Positions 35,000-47,825 of a stretch of 64,000 bases of DNA are shown here, piece after piece. The DNA comes from Trema orientale (Eukaryota; Streptophyta; Magnoliopsida; Rosales; Cannabaceae), in contig JXTC01000455.1 of assembly GCA_002914845.1 (NCBI GenBank), forward strand, positions 94,690-158,689. The letters run 5' to 3'. Numbering within the stretch: the first letter of the stretch is position 1; every line of letters starts with the position of its first letter. Made by a program: the position numbers and the translations under genes. Below the pieces are notes generated by a model, which saw only the letters and a list, made by a program, of their open reading frames with translations, was not told where the DNA came from and searched no databases.

Positions 35000-37900
35000 G
35001 ATTTTCTTTTTCTTTTATCACAAAAAAAGTTTCTTCTTTCTTTTTCTTTTTTAATATCGAGTTTCTCTTTCTCTTCACCATATCTCAATGTATCGCGAGA
35101 AGAGCCCCCCCCAAAAAAAAAAAAAAGTTGTTTGGTTACCAGGAAAGTGCTGTTGGAACTGTTAAACGTTACAAAATGGTAATAATGAAGATCATCACCA
35201 GCAAAAACATCTATGTTACTTTCAGTTTGGTTCCCGGGAAACTCTGCTTTTCTAAAATAAGAATAATAATAATAAGAAAACTTTCTCAGACGTTACAGGA
35301 AAAGAAAAAAAAAAAAAGAGAGAGATTTCAAGTGCTTATTATTATTATTATTATAAACTATATGACAGAGTTAACAGAGTGTGTTAGCTGTTAACCGACA
35401 CTGTTAATATTGCTGCTTAGCAATGTTCTTATCTTTGCACTGGTATGTTTTTGGGGGAAAAAAAAAAAAGAAAAAAAAAAGGTTACATATTTATTGTAAA
35501 ATCACGAAAGTCACCAAGTGACATGGATTTGCCCCAAGTGACTAGAAATTGAAAACTGACGAAAACATATTCGGTTTAGTTGAGTTTTGGTTTGAGTTCG
35601 AGTATGGTTTGAGTTCGGTTTCGTTGTAGCTATGGATACATACATAGCTAGTTGATATATAAAGCTGATGCAAGGAATATACTCTCTAATCAAAATATTT
35701 AAATGAATCATAGCATAGATTATTATTATTATTCCTAAACTTTTTATTACCGCACGTGTTGTTAGTTTAAGGATGCGTAGGTTCTAGGTGTTAAAATCTT
35801 ACACGAAGCTTATACGATTAAATAAAAAATTAATAATACAATCGTCATTGTTATGATAAATACAATACAACTTAAAACATCCACGTAGGATTAAGATAAT
35901 TTAATAATATTCAACTTTTATTATCATGCATGGTTTAAAAGGTCCAACAAAACGACAAATATTATACTTGCTACGTTGGTGGCGTTTCATTTGATGTCGT
36001 TTTAACTTTTTTAAGTGCACCACAAATGTGGTTAGGTCATATTGACTAGCATCATAATTTTCATAAATCTATATACAATTCCCTTTATCTTTTACTTAAT
36101 TAAAAATGAAAAATCACTAGTTGTACTACCATGTCTCTGTCTCAGTACATCTTCTCACTTGGAATATGGAGTTAAATTTGCATAAATAAAGAGAAAAGCG
36201 ATCTCGTGCGATAATTTATGTGTTTATACAATTGGAGAGGTTTCACTTTTGCCAGATGCCAGAAGGATAATATTTTGGCTTTGATGAAACCAATTCTTTT
36301 GATCGTTACATCATATAATTTGCACTTTAGTTTTATAATACATTATCAAAATCTCTAGTCTTTATCCTTTTACATTTTTTCACAAGTAGAAATAAAGTAA
36401 TACTAGCACTTTATTCAAATGATAAGAAAAGCCAAAAGGATAGAGGAAAAACTAAATTAAACCACCGTATTTATCCAAAAGTAATACGAGAATTATTTTG
36501 AGTTGAGTGTGTAATTAACACCATATCCAGATACCAGTGCTTCATTTGGAAAACTTAAAGATTGTTAGAATGGATGCCACTTATATTTAACGATTAAAAT
36601 GTTAATTCAAATTCTTTTTTCTTTTTCTATTATTGTCAATATACTAAGATAACAAAGACCCCGAATTAAAATGCAATACTGGTTAATGACTATTTATGTA
36701 AATATATTTCATAAGCATGTACATCCTTAATTAGTACATGAATAATGATTGAGACACCAAAAACTTGTACAAAAAAGTTACAATAATAATGTGACATTTG
36801 TTTAAACTACTATTTTATATCTGAGTGGAGTACATACCTCAAAAAATAAAAGTACACGTATTAGTACATGTGTTTGTAGAGAAAGAGGGGATAAAATACA
36901 ACAGAAAAAACCAAAGTTGAAAAAAGAAAAACCTTCAAATACAGAGTTTACTTATACGCACAATATTATTGAAGGTTAAGTATAACTATAACACGTGTTA
37001 CGTTTTAATTTTTATATCTTTTTGACAATGCCTCTCAACTATTTTAATTAATAAAATTTGTATGCGATGGATACACTTGAAAACAACTACATATGCATTT
37101 TCAAGTTTCAACAACTCGGTATCTCTACGTTAAATAAGTAAACTGTCACTAGAGTTTATGATATTTGTTTAACTAATCTTCAACCTTTATTTTCATTAAG
37201 ACATTATAATAGAATTTTCCAAGATAGGTGGAAGACTAACTACAGACAAATAATTTACTATTTCTCAAAATCTAGTGATTTACAACTTGTAGAAAAAAAT
37301 ACTGTTTTTGTTCACTCACAAAAATAAGACCACGATTACAAATTATTTTGCTCAAATACATTTTTTACCATTATTGTTTAATAGAGTCCATAATTAATAT
37401 ATTTTCTGCAATGTTACGAGTCTTCTTAAGTTCTGAATTTATGAGGCCAAGTTCTAATTCTCGCGAGAAGAGAAATTAGAGCACTACGAAGAGGAGCGGA
37501 GAAATTAGTGGACCATTTTGTTCTTTGTGCACATTAATGGAGAATGATGAATCATACAAAATCACATCAATAGCACTATCTGAAACCGGCTTCTTCTCCT
37601 CATTTGAGCTTGTCTTGACATTATCCCAAGCAACAAACTAATTAGCCAAAGAAAAAGTTTTTTTGTTTTCGGTTGGAAAAAAATGTTAGAATTAACCTCG
37701 AAATTATCTAAAGAATATCTAGGAAAGAGAACAAACAAAGAAGAAAGAAAAATCCTTTGTTCCCTATGATTGATGAAGTTTTGTACAACAATGAGTTGCT
37801 ATAAAGTTCTGATATTGTTGTCCTAGTAAAGTTTCATGCATGTTGATACAAAATATTTGAATTTGGGATCTAATTCTCCGCAACTTTCTTTATAAAAGTT

Positions 37901-40900
37901 GGGAATGTTTTACTGAATCTGTGAAAACCATTTAAAGCAATACCATTCAAAAGAAAAAAAAAATAAAGGAAAGGAAAAACATATAAAAGCAAGGATTTTG
38001 ATGGGTATGAGATATCAAAAATTGGGTACTTAATGATATTATAAGTTGGAACCCATTATAAAGTTTCTAATCATGATCACCCCGACTTTAGAAAGTTGTA
38101 GTTACCTGGACCAACGTGAAACAAAAGCATCAATAGAAACATCCACGAAAAAGAAACCCCCTTCTATCCTATGCTTACTTGAATTGCTTGGAAAAAAAGT
38201 GGGAGTTTAACATACAAAAGTGGTCAAGATTAGAGAAAGGAGGATTCTGAAGGTAAAAGATTTTTTGAAGTTTATATTTTTATTACAAATAAGAAAATTT
38301 GGGTTTGTAGAATTGTGCTGAAAAGATTGTGTGTATGTGTGTGTGTATTTTTTTGTTTTTTTTTTTCTTTCTTTTTTTCAATTTTATAAATCAAAAGGAA
38401 CTTAACATAATCAATGTAGGCATAGCAGAAACTCTGGCTTTTTGGATTTAGTATAGTATATGATAGAATAATGGTTAAGAGCTATGGTTTTATGAGGCGG
38501 GAAAACCTTTCTTTTATGAACTCCAAAAGCATATAGGCTGCGGTCCACATATCCTAATAATTCATAGCATTTTCAAAAAGAAACATTAACTCATTGAGTG
38601 CATATGCATATATATATATATTTATATATATAATTAAGAGTGACTAATTGATTACAACTTAGTTAGGATGCTTCTAGTCTTTCTTGATGTCTCTTCTTTA
38701 AATTTAAGTGTGCAACATTCTAAAACGTTAAAATATACTCAGTATTCATATTCAGATTTCGAAACCAAAAGGATATTCAAATAAAAATTTTGGGAGAGAC
38801 TAGATAGCATATGGTATTTGGAGATTGGAGTAGGGGAGCTTCATTGTTCATTGGGGTTTATGCTCTTATACTAAGAGGTTTAAGAAGATAGTAGAATTTC
38901 TCAAGTTGTTGGTACTCGAAATTCTTTTTCATTTTTATTTTTTTTCCTCCTTAAGAAACAAGAGATCCCAGACCAAAAGTTTCATAATCCAATGAGACCT
39001 TCCCACTGTCCCATGGTGGTGTATTAGTAGTCAAAATTGCAAAAAACTAAAAAATAAATGATTGCATTACTTTGGTTTATGCAATGGAATAGTTAAGTGT
39101 CCCCATAAAGATAACCAAAAACCCGAAGTGGGCTATAGATCAGATTTTCGAAGGAACTACGGAAGTGGGTGTATATTTAAGGTCATTAATGGCTGCTAAG
39201 TTGCTAAAAACAATCGATTAAATAAAATGAAAAAAACCAATACATCTCTTTCCAAAATGACTCAAAATCACCCTGCATACTTGGGTTCCAAGCAGTTCAC
39301 CTTTCTTTAGAGGAAAAAAAGGCAAAAGGAAAGACTGTTTTCTTAAAGCAAAATGTGTTTTTAGTTTAGAAACAGCTTTAAATTCTTCATTAAAAAAACC
39401 TAATTGGCTTCTTTGGAAATCATTATCTTATCTAATGAACCTAATTAAATCATCTTAAAACAACACACACATCTTACATTCCAAGTTGATTTCTTTCATC
39501 ACTTCGTGCAAGTGTCCATATAAAACCGAGAGAAACACATTTTTGGATTAAAAGAAGAGAGAGCCACAAAGAAGGAAAAGTGAAACATGAAAAAAAAAAA
39601 AAAAGGTAAGAGAAGAAGAAGAAGATGCAAAAACACAATGTTTTGGGACTCTGCTGCTGACTGCTTTTACAAACGTAAAAGGGTGATTTCAACTCGAATT
39701 GAGAGGTGAATACCTACCAATTCAAATGAATTATTTGGGTATCTTCAGTTCAAAAAGTAGGGGGAAAAAAAAAGAAAAAAATAAAAAAGGGGGGAAGGTC
39801 TAATTGCTTAGTTAGGTCCAGAGATTGCCATAAAATCATGAACCACAAAAGGCAAGGTTAACAAGCTTTCCTACCTCCAATATGGTGGCCCCAGAAAAAT
39901 ACACACATTATTTTTGAAAAAAGAAAAAAAAAAAAAAACAGAAAGAAAAAGAATGAATGATTTGCATCTCAGCCATCCATGATTTTTTTTTTTAATTACC
40001 AATATCTTAGGAATATTAAGACCTCTAAAAGCAAAATCGTTGAGGAGTACAAGAAACGTTATTAGCACGGGCCAAGACCAAGACAATAATAACAGCAGTA
40101 GCATTCTACAAGTTCTTTTATAGAAGTTGTTCTTAACCACCTGGGCGGAATCAAATACGCTTTAGATTGAGTGATTTTACATTATATAAAAACATATTTA
40201 CCAGTGAGAACCAGGACCAAGACCAAGTCCTAAATTCTTTCGAAAAATAAAAGGAAAAAGACAAGTCCTAAATAAGATTTGTGTTTCGTGAAACATGCCC
40301 ATGTAGAACAGAAACATAAACGACAAACAAATCCTAGTCAGGACCATACTGAGCACAAAACTTATCTAATCAGGATCACCATCGGGTCAACATCCAGCCC
40401 ATATTTATACCTATTTTTGGGTGCTAACCCCTACCTGCCATAGAGTTTGCTGATGGATGCACATGGACTTTCAATGGGGAGTGATCAAGTCACACCCACC
40501 CAATAAGTACCAAGTCATAATATATATATACACACATATTCTCGAGCGGGGTAAGATGTAGTCTTATCCGGGTACTCGTCCCGTTCAACATAAAATAGTA
40601 ATTTTGTACATGTAGGATGTAATTTTAGACATAATTGAAGTAATTCAGAAAATAACATAACAATGTAGCTCCAACATAATTGATATAATTTTCCACATGC
40701 TATTGTCTGCAAAATTACATCCATGCTATTGTGTTACTAATAGTATGTCACCAGACCAGACCCTTAATTTTTTTTCTTTTTTTTCACCAGACCCTTATTC
40801 AGCCACCCACCCCACCCCCCCCCAAAAAAAAAAAGAGAACTACATCCAAAGCCTATATTCTGAGGTTAAGCACAAACCAGACCTTGGGTTTGTATGAAAA

Positions 40901-41100
40901 TGGAAAGCGTTCCTTAAAACAAAATAATTTATTAACTTTCTAGTATTAATGAGAGACCAAAACCAACAGTCCCTAGGAATGTACTAACATTTTAAAATGC
41001 CAGTCTGAGAGTGTTAAGAGCATAAATAAATACAACGACCGATACAAAATTGGCTGATGAAACCAAAGAATAAACTGAAGCATCTCATAACAAAATTTTT
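35000..41100. other. 6-kb gene-free region
   Basis: AT-rich throughout. A diverged half copy of the foldback MITE is at 36747-36800 (GAGACACCAAAAACTTGTAC, AATGTGACATTTG). There are microsatellites and homopolymers at 38325-38365 and 39590-39604. No exon pair, known microRNA hairpin, tRNA or transposon protein was recognised. A sequence such as 39060-39180 is less AT-rich but has no recognised homology. Confidence 0.5.
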
Positions 41101-41153
41101 CAGTAAACAGGGAATTGTTTGCCGAACTTATTTAATTGACTGAAATGATGAAC

Positions 41154-44100
41154 TTATCTCTCTAGTAGCATCACCATTTCGCAGTGCACAGTATGCGGGA
41201 AAAGGTCAACCGCCATGGATTTTACAGGTCGGAAGGGCTCTGAAATGGGCATAGACTTGGCCCTGTGTCGGGCTAGACCAGCGGCGCTCATGTTTCTCCA
41301 CCCTCTGTTGTTCTTATTCTCTTTCTCAATTTTCTCAGCAGATGGTGTGCAAAGCTCGATAGCATTTGCCACTAAGCTTTCAGGGTTGCAGGAAATGTAA
41401 CTACACCAAAACAAGGCAGATGTTCAGATTCCACAAATAAAATAAAACAAAGGAGAAGAACCCAAAGAAAAGAGAAACAACAGAATTTGATACTAACACA
41501 AGTCTTCGAAGAAGTGGATGAGTTCTTAGAGTTTTGATCACCTGACATAATCAGAGAGCCGAATCAGTCCAACAGTATTTGCTTTGTGGGACAACCAATA
41601 AGATCTAAATTCATGAAATTTATGGGATCCAAAAAGGACAAAGCAATAATAACAAACCATTAAAAAACCATGGACACACAGGGACTCATATATTGGCCAG
41701 AATATAGATATCAGGGTCAAGCACTTGGTACTTTGGAAGAAACCACAAAAGAAATATGCACTAGAAAATTAGACTTGCATAGCAATTTGGAAAATGTAAC
41801 CTTTTTTCCCCATTTGGCACAAGTCATATTTACCAGATAAAATAAGCCATTGCATTACAAAACATAAGTAACCTTTGATAATAATGAGCACCTCATGGAT
41901 TTTGAAAGATGTCTAAACCTTCACATGTGGCAGCTGAGTGTTACTTACAGTGGGATGAAGTCCACCACGTGGAGGATCAACAATGGCAACAACATTTTTG
42001 AAACGCTTGACAGGAGGATTCCCATTTTCAGAATTGCAATTGCTTTGAAGTTGGTTATCTGGTTCCTGCGGGCCACTATCTAAACATTCAGATGTCATAT
42101 TAACATTCTGAAACTCATGGCCAGAGCTCTCTCCAGGTTCAGGTATGTTGCCTGCTGAGTGAGATGAGCTCCTTTCACGATCTTCTGCATTGTCCATTAA
42201 GGCATCTTTTTCTTCAGATATGGAACTTGCTTCATCATTCCTTTCGGTATTTTGAATCTCATCTTGTTGCTGAGAGGCACTCATGTACTCCTTCAACAAC
42301 GACCCCATCACATCTTCTGCCTATGTCATCACAGATGACATACACACAAACAAATAATCAACTGTAAAATAAACCACTTAAGTAGACTTTGCTAAGCAAT
42401 CAAAAGAAAATAGACAAGTTCAGTTAACAATTAACATACTTCTCATTTTCACACACTATCATAGGAATCAGAAAATTTGAAAGAGGACTCCAACTCACTT
42501 TTCCACAGACAAATCTACAATTTTTTATGCCATTGATTTCAGCATTCCTATGAGCATCTGAAACTGCAGAGGCATTCATTTCAACGCCAACAACCTGGGA
42601 CAAGTACAGAACCAAAACAAGTTCAATTATTATCAATACAAGATAAATAACTGAGGGAATACTTAATTTTAAGAAGCAGGCTTTTATTTTATCAGGGTAT
42701 TTATGATATTTGACTATCTGATTGGTCAGTTCCAGATTTATCCAAACTGAAAGATATATTCTTCATCCCATATTCAGTTCAAAAGGACCAGTCCTTATGG
42801 CTGTGTTTTGACTCATTTTGCTCAGTTTTGAATGGTACTTATTGATTGCACACTTTCCTACATTAAAAAGAGATTGAAGAAAGAACATGGTAACCAGGAT
42901 AGTGACTATTACCATACCCACACGATGTGCTAACGTCAGCCCAATTGTTCCAGTTCCACAGCAGATATCAAATAGCAAAGTGTCAGGATCCAAACCAGCC
43001 CAATCCCCAGCAAGCGAGTAAAGCTTTTCAGCAGCCAGGGAATTAACCTGCAGTAGCATTGGAACTGAGTATTACAAGGAAAAACTTTTCTGTTGAGCAT
43101 GAGAAACAACCACCTCAGCTTCTTACCTGGAAGAAAGCTGTAGGTGAGATACAGAATCTAAGATTGCTTATATAATCATGAATTCTTGGTTCTACGATAT
43201 CTTGGTTAGCTTCCGTTTCAGGAACATCTGCTGCTTTAGTTATTAGGAGTTGCCGTAATGGTGCATCAGCTGGTGCCACATTTGATATTCCTTGATGGTC
43301 CTACAAAGAACCAGCCATCAGATACAAAAAGAATGCCTTTATTTTAGAAGAGACCATATCATGTGATGTTAAATACAAGAAACCGGATAAATAGATGCAA
43401 GCAAAGTTTCAGCACAAAATTTCTATACAGAAATAGACGCATTCAAATTCCCTTGTCTTGCCATTGCAATCTGACTGCAAAATGCAGATTTCAGCCTAGG
43501 TCTCATTTAACTAAGAATATCAAAACCCACACTTAACTAAGAAACTCAAAATCTTCTTGAAGATGTTTTTGGAGCTTTACGAGTTTATTATTCCTGTTCA
43601 ACACTGGTCCAGCATGCTTAAGATTAGTTCCGTGCCTGCTGCTTAAAAATTGCAAACTGAATACCGCAATGGTCTCAATTGAGACAAGAAACCTTGGAAC
43701 GCCCATGAGAGATGCACTGCTGCAAATCTATTGCTGACCTCTCCTCTACTATGCACTCCTATGAGCCCCCTCCTCCCAGTTAAATAAGAGTACCATTGCC
43801 AACATCCATTTGGTCAAAAATGTCATCTAACGAGCAGTTTGTGACACGCATAACAGACACATGGACATGCACATTACCACAAGTCAAGACACAAGTATAA
43901 TTTAATATTCAAATAATACAAGATTTTGTAAAATACAGCTTCAAATTAATTAGCTAGGGCATTAGTAAATTTCACAACCAAAAACCTTGCATTTGTGCAC
44001 CACTTGGTACAGACGAAGAGTCTGGTCTTTAATAGGTCTCAGGAAGATATGACCAGAACTTTTACAAGCCCAGAGGCAAGAAATGTAGTCATGTTAAGAG

Positions 44101-47100
44101 ACATTATAGGAACTGTGACCTTCCAACTAACTTTAGCCACAGCAAATCTTGTGCACATTGCAGAAGTAAACACCTCACATATGATTGTAAGAGAAATTTC
44201 TGCAAAGAAATAGTACCTGAACAACTAAAGCTGTTAGAGGCAAAGATGGAGAACTTGTTGCCGCTCCTGCAGCAAATGCTTGAGCCATCTTCTCAAATTC
44301 ACTAGATACCAGTGCATCATCAATGCCCGTGGTTGAAACCTGTGAGATCAAGAGGAGGAAAAATGTGACTAAGACCCCAAAAAATTAAACCAGCTACTAC
44401 AGGGTTACAAGTAAGCTAACTGGACTCGGCCAAATTTTCTCAGTTCAAATTGTGTATGCATTACTATATACTGCTTTACCCATTCAGCTAGTACTACTAT
44501 ATCAGAAGAAGCCAATTATGGTTCCCTTACTTTCATGTTAGCAGTCTTGAAGAGATTGGACATGCTATTTCCGGAGATAATATAAGTTAGAACAGGGAAA
44601 AGCAGAGGCTGGCCTCATAAATAACTTAAACGTCTTACCCAAGTTCAGAAACTAACCTGAACCATAAGCATGACCTCAGCAATGTTGGCCTCTGAATTTT
44701 CAGAATAAGCAGATGTTTCTGGTCTCCTTCCTTCTCGAACCTTGAAAAATAAAGATAAAGAATGTTCAATGAAAAAAAAAAAACCTTCTCAACATATTAT
44801 AGCCCCTTGGATTTGGCAATACCTACCGTTAATTGACGCCAAAAGCCAGTATTCTTAAATCGGTTCCATACTGGTAAGTCTGAATGCTGCAGAAACTCTT
44901 GAAAGATTGAAGCATATTTGCAAGCGATTGCAGAAACGTTGGGGCAGTCTACAGGTTCTTCAACTGCCGTCACACCCTCCCTGGAAAGAACTTTATTATT
45001 CTGCTAAATGTCTGAGGCGCCTTTGAATTGAAAGGAAGAAGAAATATTCTCAAAATCATATTAAATTAAAGGTTACCTAAAATTTCCAAGCATAAACCCC
45101 ACAGTTATTTTTCCTTGCAGAGAATATCCAACAGAAAACTCGCACTTGTTACGGTATCCATTTACAAGTGGGGATGGAAGTATACCCTCTAAATTGCATG
45201 GAAGACCACCTACAATATTGATATTTTTTTTAAAATAAATAAATAGATACTTGAGCCCCGGAATTTTCATTCTGCTAAGTAGAATGAGAGAAAAAGAGAA
45301 CAGAATGAAAATAACCAATCAAGAAAAGTAGATAAACTTTTAAGACATGCATTATGGGCCCGTTTGGAATAACTTTTACTTCCTGAAGTAAAAGCTCCAG
45401 AAGATCTTCCTATAAAAGCTAGTGGGTCCATGCTTCATTAAAAAGATCTTCTAATTAAAAAAAGATCTTCTGACAATTCATCCAAACACCCCAAAAAGTA
45501 ACTTTTGGGCTCCAAAAGATCTTTGGAAGCTATGCCAAACAGGCCCTATACGTCTCTAATCATCATGATAAACTTGTAAACTTTAGGAAATGATGCTTTT
45601 ACTTTTATTTTCATTTTTTTTCTTGAGGTCTTTAGCAAAGATATGAGAACCACCTATTTCCCTAGACTTGAGAATCCATTCTGGAAGTGAAACACCATTA
45701 GGACAAGCTTTTCGTGCATTTCTAGTCTGAAAATAAAAAATTGTAATGCTTAAGATGGTAGTTCAATAAGAAATAAGAATAAAATTTGAAAAAAAAAAAA
45801 AGATTATCAATATATGCAGGAAAGATAAAAATAGTAAGGTGAAACAAAATAAGAAGAATAGATACTGACAAGTCTTTTGAGAATCTGCATAATAGAACTC
45901 TTTTTTTGCTCCAACTGATCACTGTAGGCCATATGGGCGAGGGGAGTCACTACATCTCTAGCACTTCTTCCACTAGGCGCCACACCATTGGGTGTTGAAT
46001 TGTCTTCATTACCATCAACATTCTGAGTCCCATTAGACAACACAGAGATAGTGCCATCATCCCCAGATACCTCAGGTTTGTCAGCTTCCTGGTCGTTTTG
46101 CAGGTTTGCAATTGTTGGTTTAGTCTTCCTCTCAAACGACCGAGGAATGACATCTGCAACCTTTACACTTTTGTTTCCAATAGATTTGCCTTCCAATTCC
46201 TGCCACATAGAACATTCACAAAGTAAAAATACATCAGCCAATGAACAAATACTATTCCACAGAGCAATGATAATAACATTACATTAGTGAAGCAAGCATA
46301 CATACCTCCACAGAACTTTTTAACTGCTCCACACTTTCGAAACTCACAAAACCTACAGTCATGCCTTTTTTCTTCTTTGCAGATTTAAAAGAAATCCCCT
46401 GAAAATTTACACACCCAGAAAAAGAAAAAAAAAGTACATGAAACTTGGAACTTTGGAGTTTTACAGTACTAGCCTCACTGTCTCACCAGAAAATGTTATG
46501 CAATGTCGAACAAAAATTACAATATAATTTAGGGCATGTAAGGTTCATCGGATTATATTATTTCAACAGAATACTATGTTCGGTCGTGATCATGCCCTGT
46601 ATAACTTAATACAACACATAGAAATAATAAGGTAACAGGCAATAGCTTATACACCAAAAAACGTGTGTATTGTATTGTACTAGATTATTGTGTTATTATC
46701 CTCTCTCCACATTCTCCATTCTCATTCTCTCTCATCTCTTTACTTTCTCCCTCCTAGTTCTCTCTCGTGCAAAACCAATGGTCGTATGGTATATATAACA
46801 CAACACAATCCAGTACAGTACAGTACAATATAATCAATACCAAAAAAAAAAAATGTTTTGGTTCCAAAAGAAACCGAACTGAATACTAAGTCGGAGAAAC
46901 TCCAAAGACATTCATATGTATTTACAGAATCTCTAAACAACAAACCAAAAACGCAAGCTTTACTCTTGAAAACATCAAATTCATAGTATAAAATCAAAAC
47001 TAACTAAAATTCCCGTACTTTTCTCATCCACAAGAAAAATGGAGCTCAAATCAAACACACTCTTAACAATCTCAAAATTCCCAGATTACCTGCTCGCTAA

Positions 47101-47632
47101 GGAAGCTCTTGAGAGTCTCGGACCTCCAATTTCTGGGCAAATGAACCAAGCATTTGCTCAGCTCGGGATCCGACCCATCACCACCATCCTCGTCCTCATC
47201 GCCCACCACAATCTCCGTCATCATCACCTCACTCGAAGCAGCAGCCCCACATTTATCTCCGTCCTCGGACTTCTTCAACGCCTTCTTCGCACGCTCCGAG
47301 GTGGGGTCCCACGTGTTGTCGGGGCGCGGCCGGAGCTCCTCCTCGCCGTGAGCGTAGCGGCACGTGCTTCCGTGGCTGCACGACCCTGATTGGCGCCTGA
47401 AGAAGGAGCATAGGCTGGTCTTCCATAGAGGGTTTGCCGCAGGGTCCTCCTGGTTCTGGTCCTGGTCTTCCTCCCTCTTCCGCTTCCCGCCCGAAGTGAT
47501 CTCGTCCGTTAATGCAGCATCGGACGGCTGGGGTTCGGGTTGGTTATGGTCCGTGATTGAATCGTGGCCGTTGGTTGAGTGGGCTAGGGTTTCAGTTGGA
47601 GGAGGGTGTTCGTTGGTGGGAGATGCCGCCAT
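41154..47632 (-). CDS. C3H24: CCCH zinc finger / RRM / tRNA (uracil-5-)-methyltransferase (C3H24-like, TRM2 family)
   Basis: Predicted to make m5U54 in tRNA (TRM2/TRMT2A family). Fourteen exons (minus): 47632-47090, 46398-46306, 46199-45870, 45726-45654, 45209-45077, 44980-44827, 44740-44657, 44339-44217, 43300-43127, 43047-42913, 42594-42499, 42320-41949, 41541-41498, 41400-41154, giving 866 residues. Order: acidic/polar N-terminus with GGKRKREED; CCCH finger at Cys75, Cys85, Cys91, His95; RRM-like fold about 160-240 (KCLVHLPRNW, KKGMTVGFVSFES); TRAM-like/central region with NGYRNKCEFSVG; AdoMet motif FDICCGTGTIGL at about 595-606; EMNASAVSDAHRNAEINGI; a Glu/Ser-rich insert of about 80 residues; VAIVDPPRGGLHP near 761; catalytic Cys789 in YISCNPESL; C-terminal VDLFPHTVHCEMVMLLER. 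The full set of catalytic motifs argues for an active enzyme. The RRM plus methyltransferase resembles human TRMT2A; the added CCCH finger is the plant form (AT2G28450, from memory). Confidence 0.95.
43301..44216 (+). mobile_element. Possible gag-like retrotransposon relic in C3H24 intron 8
   Basis: Within the 916-base intron and antisense to the gene, 44026-44092 reads NRSQEDMTRTFTSPEARNVVM, which is like the Ty1/copia Gag region ahead of the zinc knuckle. After a frame change, 44150-44188 reads CAHCRSKHLTYDC, one residue short of the standard CX2CX4HX4C knuckle. The relic ends within about a dozen bases of the exon 8 donor. No LTR was recognised, so this is a weak call. Confidence 0.35.
45356..45546. 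mobile_element. 191-bp MITE in C3H24 intron 4
   Basis: The ends are imperfect inverted repeats: GGGCCCGTTTGGAATAACTT at the left and, in reverse, GGGCCTGTTTGGCATAGCTT at the right (17 of 20 match). The interior repeats AAAAGATCTTC and AGAAGATCTTC. TAT flanks both sides, which could be a 3-bp target duplication. GGGCCCGTTTGG ends are common in plant MITEs; the superfamily is not certain. Confidence 0.8.
46526..46855. repeat. Possible MITE-like stretch in C3H24 intron 1
   Basis: GTATTGTATTGTACTAG (46668) and, inverted, CAGTACAGTACAATATAATC (46815) bound a CT-rich middle; the layout is like 13370-13600. Target duplications are not visible. Confidence 0.3.
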
Positions 47633-47825
47633 AGCGAAGGAGGCAAAGGGACTTCCCCAGTCGGTAGCATTGGTTTTACGTCGCAAGTGCAAAGTACTAA
47701 AATTACACGGACGACCGCATTGGATTGGTCCAAGAACTTAAACCCGAATCGAAACCCGCCGTAAAGCCCATTGTCTATTTGGTCTCTAATTACGGCCCAA
47801 GTTGTATTTACTGTGTCCTTTTTGA

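Noticed and set aside
35000..41100. Possible microRNA or long non-coding RNA locus in the 6-kb gene-free stretch.
   Set aside because: No known mature microRNA sequence or long perfect hairpin was seen, and transcription cannot be judged from sequence alone.
47039..47741. Long plus-strand open frames opposite C3H24 exon 1.
   Set aside because: They are antisense shadows of a GC-richer coding exon; the minus-strand frame holds the CCCH finger and splice sites.
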